A DNA stretch of 64,000 bases from Chromobotia macracanthus. Its lineage: Eukaryota; Chordata; Actinopteri; Cypriniformes; Botiidae. The stretch lies in contig JAZGTH010000008.1 of NCBI GenBank assembly GCA_036877525.1, positions 5,328,501 to 5,392,500 of the forward strand, in the 5' to 3' direction. Positions 37,801 through 50,563 of this stretch are shown piece by piece (the first letter of the stretch is position 1; the number at the start of each line of letters is the position of its first letter). The position numbers and the translations under genes were made by a program. Under the pieces are notes generated by a model that saw only the letters and a list, made by a program, of their open reading frames with translations, did no database searches and had not been told where the DNA came from.

Positions 37801-38744
37801 ACACTCCACAAGAACTGACTGAGCTCAAGGAGTCGAATTTACTTGAGCTGTGTCCGGTAACTTTCACACATTAGCTGCAGTGTTTCAGTGTCTGATCTCT
37901 TCTGTGATTGGTCGAATGGTCGTCCTCTGGTTTGACCTTAGTGGCATAGTATCGACAGTATTGAGTGACTGAGTAATAAGCTAATGTTCATCACTATACA
38001 TTACAAGTACGTTTAAACTGTGTTCCTTATATTTTTTGGTTTGTGTAAACTTTTTATTTTTTAAAAAGTTAACAAGTCTCCCAATAAAAGAACTCTTACA
38101 TTATATAATAACTGACAGGTCATTTGTTAAACATATTTAAATGATTATAATGTGTTATTAAAAAGCATTAATAATCACATTTTTTCATGCTCATCACATT
38201 TTAAATGCATTAATTTTTCCAAAACCCAAACTTTTCAACAGATAAACAGTGCAGACACATACTAATTTAAAAAGTGACATTTCTTTATCATTCATTTCAT
38301 ACTGGCAATTTTTAAATCAGTCACACAAATGTTTGGGGAACATTTTCTCAATGAAAAAATATCCCAGGTTACTATTAAAGTCATAGGCCAGACTGGAGTG
38401 GGGGTGGAGAGGCATTACCTGAGAGAGGTAAGGAGTCACCCGCTTTCCTCATGCAGAGCACACTTTTAATTAGATTACCCAGGCACCCATGCACAGCCAC
38501 AAGGGATTGGACACACTCTGTCAGGTCACACTGGGCTGAACACGGGGCCAGCCTGCTTGTCCACTCTCCTGAATTATTGGATGAGTCTGGTCCTTGAGAA
38601 GCTAGTAGCAAACTCTAAAATCAACTTGCCGCTGTAACTGTGGTGCAACAACATGATAATTTAAAAGATTTTTCTTTTGAGAACAATAGCTATTGAAGTT
38701 TATTGGCTGAGTTTTCTGTATCTATCAATATTGTTGATTCTCAT

Positions 38745-38800
38745 TGTGCATTTGTCTGTATTCGGAGTCTGCTAAATGACTAGGATAAATGTCTGGTAGA
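38745..38800 (+). mobile_element. Possible SINE tail fragment
   Basis: The string GTCTGCTAAATGACTAGGAT resembles the 3' tail shared by several fish tRNA-derived SINEs (TCTGCTAAATG-A-TAAATG). No tRNA-like head is visible upstream, so it would be a 5'-truncated copy or a chance match. Confidence 0.3.
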
Positions 38801-39928
38801 TGTAGTCGAAATCAGCTGGTCTTTATTTTCTATCTGTGCATGACATTTTTCCATTTATCGGGGATCTGATTGTGAAACTATACATTGTTGTCATTGCTTG
38901 TGCCTGGCTTGAATGCAACACTTTGTGAAAAAGTGTTGACAGAATTGCAAAACAGAATTGAATCTTACAAACATTTGTAATGTGTGGAAAATGCTCACAG
39001 CTTATAGTGAACCTGGTGGATCTTGATTCACTCTGTATGTTTTATGTATACACATTTTTTTTGTTTTTCTTGTTGTTCTGACAATAAAACAGGTACCTCA
39101 AAGGGTAAACCTGAAAAAGTTTTATAATATGACATCTATTTGCTATTATGAAAGAGGAAGAGTCTTTCACAGTATGCATTTAGGTAGCGGATATTGTTAA
39201 TGTCATGCGGCGATGATCAAGGTTGTTGACGACCGCATATTCATCATAGCAGCTAGAAACAAAAATGCAGTTAAATGATTTATAGTCTCTGGAGGCTCCT
39301 GGCTTTCTTTTACACTTCAATTAATTTTGTTTTGAAGATTGAAAGAATGGGCAGGCCTGCTGTGCTACCTTATAAAATCACAGAGTGAGTTTCAGCATAC
39401 TGATGGACTTGAGCGCTCTCAAAGTTTGAAAGTTACGAGATAACAACATGTTTCTCTTTGTGCCTTCTACGTGCCGTGACGGGAAATAAGTGCAGAAATA
39501 AGCGCCGCTGAGCTGCCGCAGCACCTTAGCAGTGCTTCGCTTCTTCCTCTCATGGTTAACCGTCTGTTGCTAATTTACTTTCTCTCACGGCAATCCTTTT
39601 CTAATCGTGCATCCGTTTGTTCAGGAGACAATTGATTCCCTGTGCTGCCATATTCATCAGTTACATTAACTGAGGCTTGTCCAGAATATGAATTATGGAG
39701 ACCTTCTCTGCATTACTGTCCTACGATTCTAGCTGCAGTTTCACGTCAATAGACCATGTAAATACCTTTGAGGAAAACAAATGTTAACCTAAAGTCAACA
39801 GTGTACTAATTACGTTAATGATGATGAGTTTTCCGTATATTCATCAAGTCTCAGTTATAAACTGTCTTCTCAGGATGCTAGATGCATTTATTGATGTTTT
39901 TCTTTGTTATATTTTTGCTTTGACACAG

Positions 39929-40190
39929 AGACTTTGACAGCTTATCGGCTCTCAACGAGGTGTCCAAAGTAAGATACATTGCTCAGCGGTGGGAGGAGCT
40001 TGGGTTAAAAGACATTCAGGTGACCAATCACACAGCTCTTCTGAGCTATCCTGGACCCGCCCTCAGCACAATCGTTATGAAGAGCAGTAACCAGTGTTAT
40101 CTGCCCAGCGGAGCAAGGTGTGACCAGCCATCCACAACCACATCTGATCTGCTCGGATTTGCAGCCTATTCAGCTATGGGAAATCTAGAG
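39929..40190 (+). CDS. NAALADL2: NAALADL2 exon B: start of ectodomain
   Basis: The exon follows acceptor TTTGACACAG and ends at donor AG|GTAAAT. It completes the split codon left by exon A (CAG AG|A GAC gives Q-R-D) and ends on a codon boundary, adding about 87 residues. Recognisable family blocks are RWEELGLKDIQVTNH, LLSYPGPALSTIV and GFAAYSAMGNLE, which correspond to the NAALADL2/transferrin-receptor-like ectodomain before the protease-associated domain. NHT is a potential N-glycosylation site. Two cysteines (QCYLPSGARCD) match the human spacing as I recall it. The reading frame stays open for about 130 bases past the donor, through a hairpin, by chance. Confidence 0.95.
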
Positions 40191-40210
40191 GTAAATTCTG
40201 TTGTACCATT

Positions 40211-40295
40211 ATGTTTTATAACACAACATACAGAATCCCAGAACACAAATGAGGTGTTAGTGTTCTGGGATTCTGTATGTTGTGTTATAAAACAT
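40211..40295. repeat. Perfect inverted repeat, 36-bp arms with 13-nt loop
   Basis: The left arm 40211-40246 (starts ATGTTTTATAACACAACATA) and right arm 40260-40295 are exact reverse complements, separated by 13 nt. The hairpin begins 20 bp after the exon B splice donor. A partial third copy of the arm (ATTTTATAACACAA) follows at about 40311-40324 in direct orientation with the left arm, suggesting a template-switch or duplication origin. Confidence 0.95.
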
Positions 40296-40460
40296 GTGGC
40301 CTCATTCCACATTTTATAACACAAAATAAATTGTTTCCTCATTCACTAATTCCCTGTTTTGTATGTACTGTAAGAAATGCCACAGTGCTATAAATAAAAG
40401 GAGTGAATTCTGAAACAGTGTTTAGAGTTAACGATAATGTTATCAGTCGATAATGTCAAA

Positions 40461-43400
40461 CACTTACTCAGCCCAAAACACTTCCACAGCCCTGAACGTT
40501 TACATAGCCCTGAACACTTCTATAGCCCTGAACAATTCCACAGCCTTGAAAACGTTCATAACTCTGAACACTTCCTCAGCCCTAAACATTCCAACAGCCC
40601 TGAACACTTCCACAGCCCTGAACACTTTCACAGCCCTAAACATTCCAACAGCCCTGAACACTTCCACAGCCCTAAATATTCCAACAGCCCTGAACACTTC
40701 CACAGCCCTAAACATTCCAACAGCCCTGAACACTTCCACAGCCCTAAATATCCCAACAGCCCTGAACATTCCAACAGCCCTGAACACCTCCACAGCCCTG
40801 AACACTTCCACAGCGCTAAACATTCCAACAGCCCTGAACACTTCCACAGCCCTGAACATTTCAACAGTCCTGAACACTTCCACAGCCCTAAACATTTCAA
40901 CAGCCCTGAACACTTCCACAGCCCTGAACACTTCCACAGCCCTAAACATTCCAACAGCCCTGAACACTTCCTCAGCCCTAAACATTCCAACAGCCCTGAA
41001 CACCTCCACAGCCCTGAACACTTCCACAGCCCTAAACATTCCAACAGCCCTGAACACTTCCACAGCCCTAAACATTCCAACAGCCCTGAACACTTCCACA
41101 GCCCTAAACATTCCAACAGCCCTGAACACTTCCACAGCCCTGAACACTTCCACAGCCCTAAATATTCCAACAGCCCTGAACATTCCAACAGCCCTGAACA
41201 CCTCCACAGCCCTGAACACTTCCACAGCCCTAAACATTCCAACAGCCCTGAACACTTCCACAGCCCTGAACATTTCAACAGTCCTGAACACTTCCACAGC
41301 CCTGAACACTTCCACAGCCCTAAATATTCCAACAGCCCTGAACACTTCCACAGCCCTAAACATTCCAACAGCCCTGAACACTTCCACAGCCCTGAACACT
41401 TCCACAGCCCTAAATATTCCAAGAGCCCTGAACATTCCAACAGCCCTGAACACCTCCACAGCCCTGAACACTTCCACAGCCCTAAACATTCCAACAGCCC
41501 TGAACACTTCCACAGCCCTGAACACTTCCACAGCCCTGAACACTTCCACAGCCCTAAACATTCCAACAGCCCTGAACACTTCCACAGCCCTAAACATTTC
41601 AACAGCCCTGAACACTTCCACAACCCTGAACACTTCCACAGCCCTAAACATTCCAACAGCCCTGAACACTTCCACAGCCCTAAACATTCCAACAGCCCTG
41701 AACACTTCCACAGCCCTAAACATTCCAACAGCCCTGAACACTTCCACAGCCCTGAACACTTCCACAGCCCTAAATATTCCAACAGCCCTGAACATTCCAA
41801 CAGCCCTGAACACCTCCACAGCCCTGAACACTTCCACAGCCCTAAACATTCCAACAGCCCTGAACACTTCCACAGCCCTGAACATTTCAACAGTCCTGAA
41901 CACTTCCACAGCCCTGAACACTTCCACAGCCCTAAATATTCCAACAGCCCTGAACACTTCCACAGCCCTAAACATTCCAACAGCCCTGAACACTTCCACA
42001 GCCCTAAACATTTCAACAGCCCTGAACACTTCCACAACTCTGAACACTTCCACAGCCCTAAACATTCCAACAGCCCTGAACACCTCCACAGCCCTGAACA
42101 CTTCCACAGCCCTAAACATTCCAACAGTCCTAAACACTTCCACAGCCCTGAACACTTCCACAGCCCTGAACACTTCCACAGCCCTAAACATTCCAACAGC
42201 CCTGAACACTTCCACAGCCCTAAACATTCCAACAGCCCTGAACACTTCCACAGCCCTAAACATTTCAACAGCCCTGAACACTTCCACAGCCCTAAACATT
42301 CCAACAGCCCTGAACACCTCCACAGCCCTGAACACTTCCACAGCCCTAAACATTCCAACAGCCCTAAACACTTCCACAGCCCTGAACATTTCAACAGTCC
42401 TGAACACCTCCACAGCCCTGAACACTTCCACAGCCCTAAACACTTCCACAGCCCTGAACATTTCCACAGTCCTGAACACTTCCACAGCCCTGAACACTTC
42501 CACAGTCCTGAACACTTCCACAGCCCTAAACATTCCAACAGCCCTGAACACCTCCACAGCCCTGAACACTTCCACAGCCCTGAACACCTCCACAGCCCTG
42601 AACACTTCCACAGCCCTGAACACTTCCACAGCCCTAAACATTCCAACAGCCCTGAACACTTCCACAGCCCTAAACACTTCCACAGTCCTGAACACTTCCA
42701 CAGCCCTAAACATTCCAACAGCCCTGAACACCTCCACAGCCCTGAACACTTCCACAGCCCTGAACACTTCCACAGCCCTAAACATTCCAACAGCCCTGAA
42801 CACTTCCACAGCCCTAAACATTCCAACAGCCCTAAACATTCCAACAGCCCTGAACACCTCCACAGCCCTGAACACTTCCTCAGCCCTAAACATTCCAACA
42901 GCCCTGAACACCTCCACAGCCCTGAACACTTCCACAGCCCTAAACATTCCAACAGCCCTGAACACTTCCACAGCCCTAAACATTCCAACAGCCCTGAACA
43001 CTTCCACAGCCCTAAACATTCCAACAGCCCTGAACACTTCCACAGCCCTGAACACTTCCACAGCCCTAAATATTCCAACAGCCCTGAACATTCCAACAGC
43101 CCTGAACACCTCCACAGCCCTGAACACTTCCACAGCCCTAAACATTCCAACAGCCCTGAACACTTCCACAGCCCTGAACATTTCAACAGTCCTGAACACT
43201 TCCACAGCCCTGAACACTTCCACAGCCCTAAATATTCCAACAGCCCTGAACACTTCCACAGCCCTAAACATTCCAACAGCCCTGAACACTTCCACAGCCC
43301 TGAACACTTCCACAGCCCTAAATATTCCAAGAGCCCTGAACATTCCAACAGCCCTGAACACCTCCACAGCCCTGAACACTTCCACAGCCCTAAACATTCC

Positions 43401-46400
43401 AACAGCCCTGAACACTTCCACAGCCCTGAACACTTCCACAGCCCTGAACACTTCCACAGCCCTAAACATTCCAACAGCCCTGAACACTTCCACAGCCCTA
43501 AACATTTCAACAGCCCTGAACACTTCCACAACCCTGAACACTTCCACAGCCCTAAACATTCCAACAGCCCTGAACACTTCCACAGCCCTAAACATTCCAA
43601 CAGCCCTGAACACTTCCACAGCCCTGAACACTTCCACAGCCCTAAATATTCCAACAGCCCTGAACATTCCAACAGCCCTGAACACCTCCACAGCCCTGAA
43701 CACTTCCACAGCCCTAAACATTCCAACAGCCCTGAACACTTCCACAGCCCTGAACATTTCAACAGCCCTGAACACTTCCACAGCCCTGAACACTTCCACA
43801 GCCCTAAATATTCCAACAGCCCTGAACACTTCCACAGCCCTAAACATTCCAACAGCCCTGAACACTTCCACAGCCCTAAACATTTCCCCCTGAACACTTC
43901 CACAACCCTGAACACTTCCACAGCCCTAAACATTCCAACAGCCCTGAACACCTCCACAGCCCTGAACACTTCCACAGCCCTAAACATTCCAACAGTCCTA
44001 AACACTTCCACAGCCCTAAACACTTCCAACAGCCCTGAACACTTCCACACCCTAAACATTCCAAACCCTGAACACTTCCACAGCCCTAAACATTCCAACA
44101 GCCCTGAACACTTCCACAGCCCTAAACATTTCAACAGCCCTGAACACTTCCACAGCCCTAAACATTCCAACAGCCCTGAACACCTCCACAGCCCTGAACA
44201 CTTCCACAGCCCTAAACATTCCAACAGCCCTAAACACTTCCACAGCCCTGAACATTTCAACAGTCCTGAACACCTCCACAGCCCTGAACACTTCCACAGC
44301 CCTAAACACTTCCACAGCCCTGAACATTTCCACAGTCCTGAACACTTCCACAGCCCTGAACACTTCCACAGTCCTGAACACTTCCACAGCCCTAAACATT
44401 CCAACAGCCCTGAACACCTCCACAGCCCTGAACACTTCCACAGCCCTGAACACCTCCACAGCCCTGGAACACTTCCACAGCCCTGAACACTTCCACAGCC
44501 CTAAACATTCCAACAGCCCTGAACACTTCCACAGCCCTAAACACTTCCACAGTCCTGAACACTTCCACAGCCCTAAACATTCCAACAGCCCTGAACACCT
44601 CCACAGCCCTGAACACTTCCACAGCCCTGAACACCTCCACAGCCCTGAACACTTCCACAGCCCTGAACACTTCCACAGCCCTAAATATTCCAACAGCCCT
44701 GAACACTTCCACAGCCCTAAACATTCCAACAGCCCTGAACACTTCCACAGCCCTAAACATTTCAACAGCCCTGAACACTTCCACAACTCTGAACACTTCC
44801 ACAGCCCTAAACATTCCAACAGCCCTGAACACCTCCACAGCCCTGAACACTTCCACAGCCCTAAACATTCCAACAGTCCTAAACACTTCCACAGCCCTGA
44901 ACACTTCCACAGCCCTGAACACTTCCACAGCCCTAAACATTCCAACAGCCCTGAACACTTCCACAGCCCTAAACATTCCAACAGCCCTGAACACTTCCAC
45001 AGCCCTAAACATTTCAACAGCCCTGAACACTTCCACAGCCCTAAACATTCCAACAGCCCTGAACACCTCCACAGCCCTGAACACTTCCACAGCCCTAAAC
45101 ATTCCAACAGCCCTAAACACTTCCACAGCCCTGAACATTTCAACAGTCCTGAACACCTCCACAGCCCTGAACACTTCCACAGCCCTAAACACTTCCACAG
45201 CCCTGAACATTTCCACAGTCCTGAACACTTCCACAGCCCTGAACACTTCCACAGTCCTGAACACTTCCACAGCCCTAAACATTCCAACAGCCCTGAACAC
45301 CTCCACAGCCCTGAACACTTCCACAGCCCTGAACACCTCCACAGCCCTGAACACTTCCACAGCCCTGAACACTTCCACAGCCCTAAACATTCCAACAGCC
45401 CTGAACACTTCCACAGCCCTAAACACTTCCACAGTCCTGAACACTTCCACAGCCCTAAACATTCCAACAGCCCTGAACACCTCCACAGCCCTGAACACTT
45501 CCACAGCCCTGAACACTTCCACAGCCCTAAACATTCCAACAGCCCTGAACACTTCCACAGCCCTAAACATTCCAACAGCCCTAAACATTCCAACAGCCCT
45601 GAACACCTCCACAGCCCTGAACACTTCCTCAGCCCTAAACATTCCAACAGCCCTGAACACCTCCACAGCCCTGAACACTTCCACAGCCCTAAACATTCCA
45701 ACAGCCCTGAACACTTCCACAGCCCTAAACATTCCAACAGCCCTGAACACTTCCACAGCCCTAAACATTCCAACAGCCCTGAACACTTCCACAGCCCTGA
45801 ACACTTCCACAGCCCTAAATATTCCAACAGCCCTGAACATTCCAACAGCCCTGAACACCTCCACAGCCCTGAACACTTCCACAGCCCTAAACATTCCAAC
45901 AGCCCTGAACACTTCCACAGCCCTGAACATTTCAACAGTCCTGAACACTTCCACAGCCCTGAACACTTCCACAGCCCTAAATATTCCAACAGCCCTGAAC
46001 ACTTCCACAGCCCTAAACATTCCAACAGCCCTGAACACTTCCACAGCCCTGAACACTTCCACAGCCCTAAATATTCCAAGAGCCCTGAACATTCCAACAG
46101 CCCTGAACACCTCCACAGCCCTGAACACTTCCACAGCCCTAAACATTCCAACAGCCCTGAACACTTCCACAGCCCTGAACACTTCCACAGCCCTGAACAC
46201 TTCCACAGCCCTAAACATTCCAACAGCCCTGAACACTTCCACAGCCCTAAACATTTCAACAGCCCTGAACACTTCCACAACCCTGAACACTTCCACAGCC
46301 CTAAACATTCCAACAGCCCTGAACACTTCCACAGCCCTAAACATTCCAACAGCCCTGAACACTTCCACAGCCCTGAACACTTCCACAGCCCTAAATATTC

Positions 46401-47619
46401 CAACAGCCCTGAACATTCCAACAGCCCTGAACACCTCCACAGCCCTGAACACTTCCACAGCCCTAAACATTCCAACAGCCCTGAACACTTCCACAGCCCT
46501 GAACATTTCAACAGTCCTGAACACTTCCACAGCCCTGAACACTTCCACAGCCCTAAATATTCCAACAGCCCTGAACACTTCCACAGCCCTAAACATTCCA
46601 ACAGCCCTGAACACTTCCACAGCCCTAAACATTTCAACAGCCCTGAACACTTCCACAACTCTGAACACTTCCACAGCCCTAAACATTCCAACAGCCCTGA
46701 ACACCTCCACAGCCCTGAACACTTCCACAGCCCTAAACATTCCAACAGTCCTAAACACTTCCACAGCCCTGAACACTTCCACAGCCCTGAACACTTCCAC
46801 AGCCCTAAACATTCCAACAGCCCTGAACACTTCCACAGCCCTAAACATTCCAACAGCCCTGAACACTTCCACAGCCCTAAACATTTCAACAGCCCTGAAC
46901 ACTTCCACAGCCCTAAACATTCCAACAGCCCTGAACACCTCCACAGCCCTGAACACTTCCACAGCCCTAAACATTCCAACAGCCCTAAACACTTCCACAG
47001 CCCTGAACATTTCAACAGTCCTGAACACCTCCACAGCCCTGAACACTTCCACAGCCCTAAACACTTCCACAGCCCTGAACATTTCCACAGTCCTGAACAC
47101 TTCCACAGCCCTGAACACTTCCACAGTCCTGAACACTTCCACAGCCCTAAACATTCCAACAGCCCTGAACACCTCCACAGCCCTGAACACTTCCACAGCC
47201 CTGAACACCTCCACAGCCCTGAACACTTCCACAGCCCTGAACACTTCCACAGCCCTAAACATTCCAACAGCCCTGAACACTTCCACAGCCCTAAACACTT
47301 CCACAGTCCTGAACACTTCCACAGCCCTAAACATTCCAACAGCCCTGAACACCTCCACAGCCCTGAACACTTCCACAGCCCTAAACATTTCAACAGCCCT
47401 GAACACCTCCACAGCCCTGAACACTTCCACAGCCCTAAACATTCCAACAGCCCTAAACATTCCAACAGCCCTGAACACCTCCACAGCCCTGAACATTTCA
47501 ACAGTCCTGAACACTTCCACAGCCCTGAACACCTCCACAGCCCTGAACACTTCCTCAGCCCTAAACACTTCCACAGCCCTGAACACTTCCACAGCCCTGA
47601 ACACTTCCACAACCTTGAA
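40461..47619. repeat. Large 18-bp minisatellite with higher-order structure (~7.16 kb, ~400 units)
   Basis: The unit is close to CACAGCCCTGAACACTTC, repeated head to tail about 400 times. A second unit type (CCTAAACATTCC followed by AACAGC) pairs with the first to form a 36-bp dimer. Units at both edges are more diverged (for example around 40495-40560 and 47600-47619), as is usual at minisatellite margins. Only a few indels break the 18-bp register, near 43886, 44025-44060 and 44465. The plus strand is C-rich and G-poor, and CpG is nearly absent; I noticed it only near 40497, 40552 and 40814. The array lies wholly within the intron after exon B, starting 270 bp past the splice donor. Long-range copies of rare unit variants recur at +1908 and +2749 bp. 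Confidence 0.97.
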
Positions 47620-50387
47620 GGTTAAAACAACACCATTATTCAAGACTGAACCCACATGTGAAATATTCTCCAGCTGTTTTTAGAGGTTATGCTTTCTGTC
47701 TCTGACAGAAACAGTAAATGTTGACAGAAGTTGCATCTCAATTATCGCTTTCAAACCAGAGTCATTGTATCTAATAGGAATACACCTCAGTAAAAAGCTT
47801 TTGTAGTTAGTAGCAGTGCGTCTTTGATTTTGTACTCCAGAAGGGGGGTCAGAGTCATCTATTATCATCTAAAAATCAGCAGGGAAAAACAAATATGACT
47901 CACGTGATGGATGAAGCACCCAGGGATCTACTGCTGAGTTGTTAGTGAATCTTCCAGATATCCTGAGTAGCTCAAGGGTCACTGGGCATTTTACATTATG
48001 TACTCTTCACATTATGTACTCTCATTATGTACCAACTTTAGCTCCACAGCTGGGTTTAAATATTCACCACTTCTCCCACTGAACACATACTGATGTACAG
48101 TTACCCATATATCTGCCGTAAAGCAGACGCCCTTTGACTGTGTGTGTGTGTTTATTACTGCAGATATTGACATCTTCCCTGAGTCAACCGTATGGAAATA
48201 TGCTCTTATAAATCAATTTGAAATGCTTTACAAATCAAAAATGGACTGCTCTTTCTTCATTCCAATGTTCAGAAAACAAACTCCCGTGTTGGTTTGGTTC
48301 AAACACTTCCAAGCAGGATTTCTCTAAATCTTGAAATATCACTTTGTCCTCAGCATTTGTCACCAACAGCCAAATCATTTTAAGAATAAACAAGAAGGAA
48401 ACAGCACAATCCCTTAAAGCTGCAGTAATTTGATAGATTGTGCTTGTATCTGTATAGGCTTTACCTCTGGTCAGTAATAAGTTTTAGAGGCTCCCCAGGG
48501 TAATTAGTTTGGATGAGTTAAATCTCTCTGCTCTCTGGTTCTGCCTCCTATATCTGCTTCCTACACATATTAGTGATGATCAGTTGCAGCCGTCGGGCTA
48601 TTAATGCCTTTCATTGTTCTAATCATTGTTCTAATAAAAATAATAGGTCAGGTGGTGAAATTTAAAGTGAAATTCAAAGTTTTACTCTTTGTGTACCATA
48701 TTAATGTATTTATGTACTTGCTGATGATGATGCTTAAATAAAAAACACATTAAAATAATATTGATGTAAAAAATTATATACTTACATGTATTACATTTAA
48801 TTTCTAGTTATAATGTGAGAGATACAATGAAGTTATGCATGTTTCTAACTTTAGCTTTGGGTAAAGTTAGTTTATATTGTATTTTGCAGTACTAGCAAAC
48901 AGTCCTTAGGGGTCTGTTGGGTCACTTAGTGGGTCCTGATTTAAAATTTGTAGATACATAAGATTTGCATATTGACTTAAAGATTTTTGAACATCTATGA
49001 AGTCATTATTTGAGACTGAGGATTTAATGTATACAGAGAGAACACAGCCTTCTCTATTTTGGTTATATGCGCATGAAGCACTAAGATTGTGAGTACAGTT
49101 TCCTTTAATTCTTGATCTGTTCTGTGGGAAGAAATGGCCATTTGTATTAATTTAACATTGATTTAGTTCTATAACAAAATATAGTGATAAGGTGATGAAA
49201 TGCTTCTGCAATTCCCTAAAAAAAGATGAGGCTGGTGTGTTAGCATAACTGCAATCATAATCATACTTGTATATTTACAAAACTTGAATTAGATACACAG
49301 GAGGGGTCATTTTAAATTCATTAGAAATGTCATGTGTTTTTTGTTGTTGTAATGCTTCTTGTGTTGCTGCTTTGTTGTGGAATGTCAAATTAAAAATGAA
49401 TTGAGGATTAAACTGAATCATACAGGATGTGTCTCCACACTCAATATCTGGCCTCTAATGGCACCAAAGGATCAGGATGCTATTTAATATTCTTCTCAAA
49501 ATAATGTTTAATTACTGGGTGGATATATTTCTGTCCGCTCCTCAGTCACGTACTTTGGATGTGAAAACAATTGTTATTTTTCTCTAGCCACCTGCGATGA
49601 GTTGACTCTGGCAGTGAAGGAGACACTTTTGTCTACGGGGTGCTGCAGAGCCTTACAACATGTGCCCTTGTTAATTTCATTACCTTAATGACAGCCTCTC
49701 AGTACTTTCAACTCCTATCCGTTCCCAATTTTTCTGCCATTCTTTGGGCTTTTACAGAACACTTTTCTAATGCAAATGCAGGCATTAGTGATAAATCTTT
49801 CAGTGGTCTCCTGGTCTCCTTCGTGATACCAGCGACATGTACTTCCCTGCCCAGAATCATGTTTCATTCCCCCTCTGGCCTAATGAAAAATGAATTGAGC
49901 TCAGGTAATGCATTTTCATTTGGTGTCTCTTCGGGCTCTAAATAGCATCTCATGTGACCCCACCTCATCAGCCCTCATCAGCCAGACTTAGTCGTTTTGC
50001 TTACACTCACAAAACCAGATTTTGGTTGAATATCTGAATGATGAATCAGTGTCTTGGCCCCCAGCCGCTGTGAATCTGCCTCAGATTCCTTCATGGCTTT
50101 GACATCAATGCTATGTTGGCACCTGAATTATGGCATGGCAGGTAATATATGTACTTGTCCCCTGTTATACACAGCCTGGGATGTTTACTTTGTTTTCTTG
50201 CTATGCTATCTGTAAAGAATGTGACAACAAGCTTTATGAGGTGTGTTTCAAGTCAAAGTTACAAATCAGAGGTTTGTTATTTCTCACACACAGACAGCGA
50301 GAGTGGTCAGAACAATGGGGAAGGTGTTTCCTTAAACAATTTTGAAAATATAAATGTTTAAAAATGTATTTTCTCCCCTATTTCAAG

Positions 50388-50507
50388 GCAGAAGTTGTGG
50401 ATGTTCAGTATGGGAGCCCAGAAGATCTGAGGCGCGTCCAAGATAGTACAAATGTGAGCAATAAAATTGCACTGCTGAAGCTCGGACAAGCACCTCTCAT
50501 TTACAAG
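50388..50507 (+). CDS. NAALADL2: NAALADL2 exon C: protease-associated domain segment
   Basis: This is a phase-0 exon of exactly 40 codons between acceptor CCCCTATTTCAAG and donor AAG|GTATCAG. The product begins AEVVDVQYGSPEDLRRV and ends KIALLKLGQAPLIYK, a near-exact match in pattern to the human segment around 'AEVIDVSYG...NQIALLKLGKLPLLYK'. In the family this is the first part of the protease-associated (PA) insert. NVS is a potential N-glycosylation site. A SINE remnant begins 56 bp after the donor. Confidence 0.95.
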
Positions 50508-50563
50508 GTATCAGTTTACTTACATATTGTGCATGCTAATTGTAAACCTTAAATATTTGTTTC

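Larger units (their letters stand above)
19672..39928 (+). other. Intron between NAALADL2 exons A and B (~20.3 kb)
   Basis: Bounded by the exon A donor and exon B acceptor. No coding region or RNA gene is supported. The longer open frames (20638-21084 and 22936-23382, 148 codons each; 35788-36156) show no family signature and are treated as chance. A CTCF-like motif at 28786, an interspersed-repeat-like block at 26.8 kb and an A-rich stretch at 33.24-33.62 kb are noted separately. Confidence 0.8.
40191..50387 (+). other. Intron between NAALADL2 exons B and C (~10.2 kb)
   Basis: About 70% of this intron is the 18-bp minisatellite at 40461-47619. A perfect hairpin lies just inside its 5' end. 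From 47620 to 50387 I see unique AT-rich sequence with no gene, including a 500-bp stretch at 49.43-49.96 kb with the look of a conserved non-coding element. Confidence 0.85.

Noticed and set aside
40437..44486. 1349-codon open frame encoding HSPEHF/NSPKHS repeats
   Set aside because: Lies wholly in an intronic minisatellite whose unit is stop-free in five of six frames; overlapping frames of similar length exist on both strands, and there is no signal peptide, splice or family signature.
40461..47619. CRISPR-like array
   Set aside because: The repeats are contiguous 18-bp units without unique spacers, in vertebrate DNA; this is a minisatellite.
44052..47655. Minus-strand open frames of more than 1000 codons (KCSGLW and EVFRAV repeats)
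   Set aside because: Same minisatellite artefact read from the other strand.
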